The notes under the pieces: generated by a model
The model's input: the letters and a program-made list of their open reading frames with translations, nothing else
Databases searched by the model: none
Told to the model about the DNA's origin: nothing
Origin: WFQV01 sp964611145
GTDB lineage: Bacteria; Bacteroidota; Ignavibacteria; Ignavibacteriales; Melioribacteraceae
Assembly (NCBI GenBank): GCA_964611145.1
Contig: CAZSYM010000031.1
Span: 1-27,962, forward strand
Reading direction: 5' to 3'
Length of the DNA stretch: 27,962 bases
Made by a program: the position numbers and the translations under genes
Shown here: positions 8,123 to 15,422 of the stretch, in pieces
Numbering within the stretch: the stretch's first letter is position 1
Layout of the letters: the number at the start of each line of letters is the position of its first letter

Positions 8123-10029
8123 TATTTGTAACTCCTCGTAGTTAATTTTACAAATTCGAATTTAAGCGGTTCTTTGTGGAGTTCCCATTTGCCGACTTCC
8201 TTGAACTCCCAGCCGGAAACATAAGCGTATTCGTCGTCGCGGCGCAATGCCTCACCATCCTCGGTTTGATATTCCTCGCGGAAGTGAGTTCCGCACGACT
8301 CTTCTCTATCGAGAGCATCCACAGCCATCAATTCACCGAGCTCCAAGAAATCCGCCACACGTCCGGCTCTTTCAAGGGTTTGATTAACTTCCTTATCCGT
8401 CCCGGGAATTTTAACATTTGTCCAGAATTCTTCCCTAAGATCACGGATTTCCTTGATTGCTTCCTGTAAGCCTTTTGCGTTGCGGGACATTCCAACCTTA
8501 TCCCAAAGAATTTGTCCCAAACGCTTGTGAATTTGATCAACGGTTTCTTTGCCATCAATAGAGAGAAGCTTTTTGATTTTATCTTTAACCGCTTTTTCCG
8601 CTTCGTCGAATTCGGGCAGGTCTGTGCTTACCCTATCCGGTTTGTCGGTAGCGAAGTAATTACCGATTGTGTAAGGAATAATAAAGTAACCGTCGGCAAG
8701 TCCTTGCATAAGTGCGCTGGCGCCCAGGCGATTTGCACCGTGGTCGGAGAAGTTAGCTTCGCCCAAAACAAACAAGCCGGGTATGTTACTCATCAAATGA
8801 TAATCTACCCATAATCCGCCCATAGTGTAGTGGGGTGCGGGATAAATTTTCATAGGCACTTCGTAAGGATCCTCACCGGTAATATTCTTATACATATCGA
8901 AAAGGTTTCCGTATTTTTCCTCGATTGCCTTTCTGCCTAAGCGTTTAATGGCATCGGAAAAATCGAGATAAACCGCATGCCCGCCGTTCACACCGTAGCC
9001 CTTGTCGCATCTTTCTTTTGCGGCACGGGAAGCGACGTCTCGCGGTACCAAGTTACCAAAGGCAGGATAACGTCTTTCGAGATAATAATCCCTTTCTTCT
9101 TCCGGAATATCATTGGGATGTCTTGTATCTCCTTTTATTTTGGAAACCCAAATTCTACCGTCATTTCTCAAGCTCTCGCTCATCAAAACACGCTTGGATT
9201 GAAGCTCGCCATGTACGGGTAAGCATGTCGGGTGAATCTGAGCGAAAGAGGGATTGCCGAAAACGGCGCCTCGTCTGTGAGCGCGCCAAATAGCAGTACC
9301 GTTACAATTGATAGCGCTTGTGGACAAGTAATAAACACGCGCATATCCGCCGGTGGCAAGGATAACGGCGTGAGCGCTATATCGCTCAATTTCTCCCGTT
9401 ACCAGATTTCTAACCACGATCCCTTTTGCCACACCGTCAACGACCACTAGATCCAACATTTCGCGACGCGTGTACAGTTTTACTTTCCCCTTTGCTATTT
9501 GCCGATTCATCGCGCCTATGGCACCGAGCAATAATTGTTGTCCCGTTTCGCCACGAGCGTAAAAAGTACGAGAAACCTGTGCACCGCCAAAGGAACGGTT
9601 CAGCAAATAGCCGCCGTAATCTCTCGCAAAAGGGACACCTTGAGCAACAGCTTGATCGATGATGTTGCTACTTACTTCGGCAAGGCGATAAACATTAGCC
9701 TCGCGAGAACGATAGTCGCCACCCTTGATTGTGTCATAAAACAATCTGTAAACGGAGTCGCCATCGTTCTGATAATTCTTTGTGGCATTGATTCCACCCT
9801 GCGCTCCGATTGAGTGAGCGCGACGATTACTATCGTGATACGTAAATGCCAAAATATTATATCCTAATTCCGCAAGCGTTGCCGCAGCGGAAGCTCCCGC
9901 CAAACCTGTTCCTACAATAATAATCGTATATTTTCTTTTGTTGGCGGGATTTACCAATTTCATTTCGAATTTGTGATTTGTCCATTTCTCGGCTAAATTG
10001 CCTTCAGGAACTTTCGAATCTAAAATCAT
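8122..10029 (-). CDS. sdhA: succinate dehydrogenase/fumarate reductase flavoprotein subunit
   Basis: A 635-residue flavoprotein that interconverts succinate and fumarate in the TCA cycle/respiratory complex II. The FAD-binding GTGLAG is at residues 40-45. The HSIGAQGG motif at 72-79 contains His72, the residue expected to bind FAD covalently. Further family motifs are IHPTCLP and RLGASALMQGLADGYF in the middle of the protein. Length and the C-terminal ending fit the B-type (epsilonproteobacterial/Bacteroidota) flavoproteins rather than the E. coli SdhA type. The ATG at 10029 has a GGGAGG site about eight bases upstream. The gene begins 15 bp after sdhC and overlaps sdhB by one base. Confidence 0.96.
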   Translation of the reverse strand: MILDSKVPEGNLAEKWTNHKFEMKLVNPANKRKYTIIIVGTGLAGASAAATLAELGYNILAFTYHDSNRRAHSIGAQGGINATKNYQNDGDSVYRLFYDTIKGGDYRSREANVYRLAEVSSNIIDQAVAQGVPFARDYGGYLLNRSFGGAQVSRTFYARGETGQQLLLGAIGAMNRQIAKGKVKLYTRREMLDLVVVDGVAKGIVVRNLVTGEIERYSAHAVILATGGYARVYYLSTSAINCNGTAIWRAHRRGAVFGNPSFAQIHPTCLPVHGELQSKRVLMSESLRNDGRIWVSKIKGDTRHPNDIPEEERDYYLERRYPAFGNLVPRDVASRAAKERCDKGYGVNGGHAVYLDFSDAIKRLGRKAIEEKYGNLFDMYKNITGEDPYEVPMKIYPAPHYTMGGLWVDYHLMSNIPGLFVLGEANFSDHGANRLGASALMQGLADGYFIIPYTIGNYFATDKPDRVSTDLPEFDEAEKAVKDKIKKLLSIDGKETVDQIHKRLGQILWDKVGMSRNAKGLQEAIKEIRDLREEFWTNVKIPGTDKEVNQTLERAGRVADFLELGELMAVDALDREESCGTHFREEYQTEDGEALRRDDEYAYVSGWEFKEVGKWELHKEPLKFEFVKLTTRSYK

Positions 10030-10044
10030 AATCTCTTACCTCCC

Positions 10045-10689
10045 TCAGTGTGCAAAATAAAAATAAATGGGAATAATACTAAAACCAACGGCAAAAACAA
10101 CAGCCAAAAAAGTCCCGAACTTTTTAATGAACGGGAAATATTTGGGATGATTCCAGCCGAGTGTTTGAAAAGCGCTTTGGAAACCATGATGTATGTGCAT
10201 GCCCAAAACGATAAAAGTAAAAATATAAAATGCCAAATACCATACATTCTTAAACAGACTTGCTATCGTCTCATATAAATCATAGCCCATTATCCTGTAA
10301 TGATACCAGAAGTTGAAAATGTGAACGATAAGAAAAACAAGAATCAAAAGCCCTAAATAAATGGCATTCCTCGACGTAAAGGAAGCATTTTCTTTAGTTC
10401 CGTTCACCTCATACTTAATTGGCGTTGCTTTTTCGTTGCCTATCCATAACCAAATTCCGTAAACAATATGGATGATGAACATTGCCGCCAAGAATATCTC
10501 AAGTATGGGAGTAATATAACCAAGACTTTCGAGCGCTTCGACGTATCTATCAAAAGATTCCGCCCCGGCAAAAAGATAAAAATTGCCTATTATATGCTCG
10601 AAAAGAAATAGGATTAAAAACAATCCCGTCGTGGCCATCACGAATTTTTTGCCTATGGATTGTTTTAAACTACGCGTTAACCAGCTCAT
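10045..10689 (-). CDS. sdhC: succinate dehydrogenase cytochrome b558 subunit
   Basis: A 214-residue membrane anchor with five hydrophobic helices (roughly residues 18-38, 59-81, 108-130, 149-168 and 189-211), matching the single-subunit, di-haem b558 class. Candidate haem ligands inside or at the edges of the helices are His32, His74, His123 and His165. It would pass electrons between the iron-sulfur subunit and menaquinone. It is the first gene of the sdhCAB operon. The ATG at 10689 is preceded by AGGAGG at ideal spacing. The 276 bp between it and the divergent nuclease gene (start 10966) is AT-rich and must hold the promoters for both; I could not identify a convincing sdh promoter. Confidence 0.93.
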   Translation of the reverse strand: MSWLTRSLKQSIGKKFVMATTGLFLILFLFEHIIGNFYLFAGAESFDRYVEALESLGYITPILEIFLAAMFIIHIVYGIWLWIGNEKATPIKYEVNGTKENASFTSRNAIYLGLLILVFLIVHIFNFWYHYRIMGYDLYETIASLFKNVWYLAFYIFTFIVLGMHIHHGFQSAFQTLGWNHPKYFPFIKKFGTFLAVVFAVGFSIIPIYFYFAH

Positions 10690-10925
10690 TAATATCCTCC
10701 TGTTAAATTAAATGCATTGATAGGAATAATAAAAAGGTGTGTATTTTGAAACGATAAAGGAAAATTGTTCAACATATTTTATCCGCTAAAAGATATTTTA
10801 ATATTTACGAAAAATAATCTTTTAGCCGTTATTTTCAAAAGATTTTGTAACTACTTTTTTCATTTTTTTAAAACAGTTTTTAACCGTAAAACAAATAAAT
10901 TCCTGCATGAAAAGAAAAGTTTTAA

Positions 10926-10933
10926 TAGGTTTG
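10926..10933 (+). promoter_or_regulatory. candidate Bacteroidota-type -7 promoter element
   Basis: TAGGTTTG matches the TAnnTTTG consensus known for Bacteroidota primary-sigma promoters. It lies 32 bp upstream of the proposed TTG start of the exported nuclease, leaving room for a short leader with the AGGAGG site. No clear TTTG-type -33 element is visible at the expected distance, so this is only a candidate. Confidence 0.3.
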
Positions 10934-10952
10934 TTCTTTTGAATATTTTTTT

Positions 10953-10958
10953 AGGAGG
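10953..10958 (+). promoter_or_regulatory. ribosome binding site that decides a TTG start
   Basis: A full AGGAGG sits seven bases upstream of a TTG at 10966. The open frame extends upstream to 10765, but that extra part is AT-driven low-complexity sequence with no comparable ribosome site. Starting at the TTG places a clean signal peptide at the N-terminus. Confidence 0.85.
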
Positions 10959-10965
10959 AACAGCT

Positions 10966-12576
10966 TTGAGAAGATTAACCATTCTATTTATTGTATTCTT
11001 CGCCTCGAGATTTTTATTTGCTCAAAACGATTATTATAAAGGTACCGATAATATCGACGGAAAAGAACTTCAACAAATCCTTTACACAATAATAAAAGGG
11101 CATCATCGTCTTCCGTATTCGTCAAGTTCTACCGATGTTTGGGATGCGTTAAAACAAACGGATGCGGATACTACAAATCCCTCCGATGTAATTCTTTTTT
11201 ACACCGGTTGGAAACGTAGCGCTTCAAAAGAATATGACGGTGGCAAAGGCTGGAACAGGGAACATGTTTGGCCTAAATCTCATGGATTCCCCAGCCAATC
11301 CGACACTGCCTATACCGATATTCACCATTTGCGTCCTGCCGACGTTTCGGTTAACTCCGCCCGCGGAAGTAAAGATTTCGATTACGGTGGCGATGAATAC
11401 ATCGATCCCGACGGAGATACGGGTTGCAAAACCGATAACGATTCATGGGAGCCGCGCGACCAAGTTAAGGGAGATGTGGCAAGAATTGTTTTTTATATGG
11501 CAACACGCTACCAAGGTTTTCAAGGTTATGACTTGCAAGTTGTCGATTATACCGGGACTTCCGGCAGTCACTTGGGCAAACTCTCCACACTTATCGAGTG
11601 GAACCGCCTTGACCCTCCGTCCGATTACGAACGTCATCGCAACGATGTGATTTTTTCCATACAGCATAACCGCAATCCGTTTATTGACCATCCCGAATTT
11701 GCGGACAGAATCTATCTACCGGATAATTTGTTGATTGAGAAAGCCGAGGCGCTTTCCAAGAATACGGTGCTTGTAACTTTTAACTTGGAAGTGGATTCCG
11801 TTTCCGCAAGCAAAATTTCAAATTACTTTATTGACAAAGGAATAGGACAACCCGAAAACGTAGAACCTTTTTATCAGGGAAACAGGAAAACAGTCCTTTT
11901 GCATACGAAAGAATTCACCAGTAACACAAAATACATTCTCAAAATCTCGGGTGTGACCTCCGGTGGTAAAGAGATTGCCGAAGGTTCTATTGTCTCTTTG
12001 GATGTTGAAAATCCCGTGAAGGTCGAATTCAATCTTTTCTCGGCAAACATCGAAAACGGAAAGATTAAATTAAGCTGGGAAATTTCCTCACAAACCCCAT
12101 GCGTAGGCTATGCAATAGAGCGAGCTTCATCCTCGGAAAATAAATGGCACAAAATAGCTTTTGTGGATGCCCGTACGCATGTTTATTACGATACACCGGA
12201 TTTCTTCAGCGGGACGTACTTATACAGACTGAAAGCATTCGAGGCGGACGGCTCATATTATCTTTCCCGCGTCGCCATTGTAAACACGGGTTTACCGCAA
12301 ACACTCTCTTTAAAACCCAATTATCCGAATCCTTTCGGTGCAGGGACAAACAACGAAAAAACGACTTTCGAATTTTTCATGCCTCAAAACGGATTTACAA
12401 CATTAAAAATTTACAATTTGCTCGGGCAGGAAATTCGTGTTTTAATCTCCGATAGATTACAAGCAGGAAAACATTCGATTTCTTTCGACTCGCACGGTTT
12501 AAGCTCCGGGATTTATTTCTATCGTCTTCAGAGCGGTAACAAATTCATCGTGCGAAAAATGACAATCGTGCAATAA
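10966..12576 (+). CDS. T9SS-exported endonuclease I family protein
   Basis: A 536-residue secreted nuclease. The signal peptide spans residues 1-20 (hydrophobic run ending FLFAQ). The endonuclease I domain spans about 21-250, with the His-Me-type motif WNREHVWPKSHG (96-107) and IHHLRPADVSVNSARG (119-134). Two beta-rich linker domains follow (about 255-350 and 353-440, the second fibronectin-like). The C-terminal type IX secretion sorting domain runs from 449 (PNYPNPF at 451-457) through LLGQEI and LSSGIYFYRL to the end. It should be exported across both membranes and attached to the surface or released, degrading extracellular DNA/RNA. The open frame begins at 10765, but the TTG at 10966 with its AGGAGG is the supported start. 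It lies 36 bp upstream of the kinase gene and may be co-transcribed with it. Confidence 0.92.
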   Translation: MRRLTILFIVFFASRFLFAQNDYYKGTDNIDGKELQQILYTIIKGHHRLPYSSSSTDVWDALKQTDADTTNPSDVILFYTGWKRSASKEYDGGKGWNREHVWPKSHGFPSQSDTAYTDIHHLRPADVSVNSARGSKDFDYGGDEYIDPDGDTGCKTDNDSWEPRDQVKGDVARIVFYMATRYQGFQGYDLQVVDYTGTSGSHLGKLSTLIEWNRLDPPSDYERHRNDVIFSIQHNRNPFIDHPEFADRIYLPDNLLIEKAEALSKNTVLVTFNLEVDSVSASKISNYFIDKGIGQPENVEPFYQGNRKTVLLHTKEFTSNTKYILKISGVTSGGKEIAEGSIVSLDVENPVKVEFNLFSANIENGKIKLSWEISSQTPCVGYAIERASSSENKWHKIAFVDARTHVYYDTPDFFSGTYLYRLKAFEADGSYYLSRVAIVNTGLPQTLSLKPNYPNPFGAGTNNEKTTFEFFMPQNGFTTLKIYNLLGQEIRVLISDRLQAGKHSISFDSHGLSSGIYFYRLQSGNKFIVRKMTIVQ

Positions 12577-12612
12577 ATTCGAACTCATTGCACAAAAAAC
12601 AAGCGGAGGAAG

Positions 12613-13530
12613 ATGAAATATTTTTTGGGATTCGACGGAGGCGGCACCAAAACAAAATGCGTGCTCGCCTCCGAAGATTTGAAAGTATTAGCCGAGAATA
12701 CGGGCGGACCTTCGAATTTTCTCATTATCGGTTCTGAAACGGTTGCCGAAACAATAGTGAAATTAACGTTTAATTGCATTGCTCAAAGTGGCATTCCCCT
12801 TTCGGAAATTAGAGGAGCGGTGATAGGAACAACCGGTGCAGGTAGGGAAAGCGATGCGGTAAAATTAAAAGAAGCTGTGCTTCAAAAGTTCAAGGAGGAA
12901 GAAAAGGAATTTACCGACTTCGAAATCGTGAGCGATGCAACAATTGCACTCGAAGGAGCTTTCGGCGGAAATCCCGGAAGCATTCTTATCGCAGGCACCG
13001 GCTCGATAATGTACGGAAAAGATTCGAAAGGAAACTTTTTGAGAGTCGGAGGATTCGGTAAGTTTATAGGAGACGAGGGCGGAGGGAATAGTTTGGGAAG
13101 AAAAGGACTAATCGCAATCGCTAAAGAATTCGACGGACGGGGAGAAAAAACCTTGCTGAGCAAGATTGCCAAGGAAAATTTCGGGATTTCTGACGGACCA
13201 ACCTTAATCAAAAAAGTGTATTCCGATAAATTCCCAATGTCCGAATTTGCTCCTTTCGTAATAGACGCGGCAAGCAAAGGCGACGAAATCGCAAAAAGAA
13301 TAATCGAAGAGGAAAGCGAAGAATTGATACTTCATATAAAGGCAATGCAAAAGAAAATGGATGTATCACCTTTACAATTGGTTTTAATCGGAAGTCCCGT
13401 CACAAAACCGGGCTACTATTCGGAAATTCTCAAAACCAAAATCGAGCGACTTACAAACGTTGTCTTGCAACAATCTCAATATCCGCCCGAAATAGGAGCG
13501 ATAATTTTGGCAAAGAAAATATTTCAATAA
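12613..13530 (+). CDS. BadF/BadG-family N-acetylglucosamine/MurNAc-type kinase
   Basis: A 305-residue ATPase of the BadF/BadG/BcrA/BcrD (ASKHA) fold. The phosphate-1 loop FDGGGTKTK is at residues 7-15, a second loop IAGTGSI lies in the middle, and GDEGGGNSLGRKG follows. These are typical of eukaryotic GlcNAc kinase and of bacterial MurK-type kinases. It would phosphorylate GlcNAc and/or MurNAc in the cytoplasm. The ATG follows GGAGGA at good spacing. It is 13 bp upstream of the AmpG-like permease, which in turn is 1 bp from the NagZ-type glycosidase, so amino-sugar salvage from peptidoglycan is the most economical role. Which sugar it prefers is not decided by sequence, and no murQ etherase is in the window. 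Confidence 0.85.
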   Translation: MKYFLGFDGGGTKTKCVLASEDLKVLAENTGGPSNFLIIGSETVAETIVKLTFNCIAQSGIPLSEIRGAVIGTTGAGRESDAVKLKEAVLQKFKEEEKEFTDFEIVSDATIALEGAFGGNPGSILIAGTGSIMYGKDSKGNFLRVGGFGKFIGDEGGGNSLGRKGLIAIAKEFDGRGEKTLLSKIAKENFGISDGPTLIKKVYSDKFPMSEFAPFVIDAASKGDEIAKRIIEEESEELILHIKAMQKKMDVSPLQLVLIGSPVTKPGYYSEILKTKIERLTNVVLQQSQYPPEIGAIILAKKIFQ

Positions 13531-13543
13531 ACAAAGGCATGCT

Positions 13544-15421
13544 ATGAACACAGAAAAACCAAAGAAACGCAATCCGTGGTTATGGGTTCCTTCTCTCTAT
13601 TTTGCCGAAGGAATTCCTTATGTAATAGTCATGACTGTCTCAGTAATAATGTACAAACGTTTAGGAATTTCCAACGCCGATATTGCCCTCTATACAAGCT
13701 GGCTTTACCTACCGTGGGTAATAAAACCGCTTTGGAGTCCAATTGTTGATATATTCAAGACAAAGCGATTTTGGATTTTAATAATGCAATTCATCGTGGG
13801 AGCCGGTTTGGCGGGCGTGGCTCTTACGATTCCCGTTCCCTCCTTCTTTCAATACACTCTTGCGTTCTTTTGGTTACTGGCTTTTAGTTCAGCAACTCAC
13901 GACATTGCCGCCGACGGTTTTTACATGCTGGGGCTCAACGAGCACGACCAGGCTTTCTTTGTAGGAATTCGCAGTATGTTTTATCGCTTTGCGATGATTA
14001 CAGGACAGGGGCTTTTGATTATACTTGCAGGTTACATCGAAAGCCACACCGGTTTACCTCCCGTGGAATTTAATGTTCAGTCCTCTCCGACTGTTACCTC
14101 GCAAATACTGGTACACCCGGATTCCCTCAGGTTGCAACTTCCCGAAGGGAAACAACGAATTGTTATCTATCCGCAGAATTTGAAAGTGGGAACTTTTCTT
14201 ATTCCCAAGAAGAAAGCGGATTCGCTACTTGCTTTTGCAAAGGAATGGAATCTTAAAAACGGCTTTATAGTGGATGAGAATCACAATGTTGCCGAAAACA
14301 AAAAATCGGAAAAGCCCGGCTGGTGGGAAAAAGATGTCGTAAAACCTTTGGAAAAATTTCTGAAGAAATATTTCGGACCGGAAGTAATACCGGCACGCAA
14401 AGATAACATGGCGGGCAATGTCGCTTATCTTTATTTTAATCTCGCCCAAAAACCTCCCGCGGGCAAAGAAATAGTCGTTACTTTCGGAAGCGAGGGAGGG
14501 GATAAATCCATTGCATTGAAACATGGAATTCGCTTTACATTCAACGAGAAGAATTGGAACAAATCCGCCCTCGCCGTAATTCAATTGGATCCCAAATTGA
14601 AAACGGAAACTCTTGCAAAATTTGCAGCGAGAGCGGGGAATATAAAATTGGCGTGGATAATCACCTTTGCTTTCCTTGCGGCTCTGTTTTTCCTCTTCTT
14701 CGTCTATCATAAATTTATTCTTCCGTATCCCGACAGCGACAAACCTGCAATTCGCACAACGGTCAAAAATTTCTTCTCGGAGTTCGTTCGCACCTTCGTA
14801 ATCTTTTTCAAGAAAAAGCATATCGGAATAGGGTTGACGTTTATTCTCCTTTACCGTTTGGGAGAATCCCAATTGGTCAAACTCGCTTCCCCCTTCATGC
14901 TGGACGCTAGGGAAGTGGGAGGATTGGGACTCACTACCGGTGATGTGGGAATGATTTACGGCACCATTGGGATACTTTTCCTTACAATAGGCGGATTGTT
15001 AGGCGGATGGGTGGCATCAAAAAACGGTTTGAAATACTGGCTCTGGTGGATGCTGATAGCCATTAACATTCCTGATGTCGTCTATGTTTATTTGTCCTAT
15101 GCACAACCGCAATCGCTGACCGTAATAAGCGCTTGCGTGGCATTCGAGCAATTCGGCTACGGTTTCGGCTTCACGGCATTTATGCTTTATATGATTTACA
15201 TTTCGGAGGGAGAGTTCAAAACGGCTCATTTCGCTTTGGCAACCGGCTTTATGGCTTTGGGAATGATGATTCCCGGAATGTTCAGCGGCTGGTTGCAGGA
15301 AATAATCGGCTACAAGCATTTCTTCGTATGGGTTATAATAGCAACCGTTCCAGCGTTCATTACCGCTAAATTCGTATCCATTGACCCCGAATTCGGAAAG
15401 AAAGAAAACGGAGAGAAATAA
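13544..15421 (+). CDS. AmpG-like muropeptide MFS permease with a large extra loop
   Basis: A 625-residue major-facilitator protein resembling AmpG (E. coli AmpG is 491 residues), which imports anhydro-muropeptides. Membrane segments 1-5 lie at about residues 11-165, with the AmpG-like ATHDIAADGFYML at 117-129. An extramembrane segment of about 200 residues follows (166-366), rich in charged residues and beta-like stretches. Membrane segments then resume at about 368-392 and continue to the C-terminus (GGLLGGWVASKNG is a typical MFS loop). If the N-terminus is cytoplasmic, the loop between segments 5 and 6 faces the periplasm. The gene lies between the amino-sugar kinase and the GH3/serine hydrolase. 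The first ribosome-site-like sequence is AAAGG just upstream of the ATG at 13544. Confidence 0.85.
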   Translation: MNTEKPKKRNPWLWVPSLYFAEGIPYVIVMTVSVIMYKRLGISNADIALYTSWLYLPWVIKPLWSPIVDIFKTKRFWILIMQFIVGAGLAGVALTIPVPSFFQYTLAFFWLLAFSSATHDIAADGFYMLGLNEHDQAFFVGIRSMFYRFAMITGQGLLIILAGYIESHTGLPPVEFNVQSSPTVTSQILVHPDSLRLQLPEGKQRIVIYPQNLKVGTFLIPKKKADSLLAFAKEWNLKNGFIVDENHNVAENKKSEKPGWWEKDVVKPLEKFLKKYFGPEVIPARKDNMAGNVAYLYFNLAQKPPAGKEIVVTFGSEGGDKSIALKHGIRFTFNEKNWNKSALAVIQLDPKLKTETLAKFAARAGNIKLAWIITFAFLAALFFLFFVYHKFILPYPDSDKPAIRTTVKNFFSEFVRTFVIFFKKKHIGIGLTFILLYRLGESQLVKLASPFMLDAREVGGLGLTTGDVGMIYGTIGILFLTIGGLLGGWVASKNGLKYWLWWMLIAINIPDVVYVYLSYAQPQSLTVISACVAFEQFGYGFGFTAFMLYMIYISEGEFKTAHFALATGFMALGMMIPGMFSGWLQEIIGYKHFFVWVIIATVPAFITAKFVSIDPEFGKKENGEK

Positions 15422-15422
15422 A

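Noticed and set aside
14225..14872. A 215-codon minus-strand open frame inside the AmpG-like gene
   Set aside because: It lies fully opposite a gene with clear membrane segments and MFS motifs, has no recognisable motif, and has no ribosome site context.
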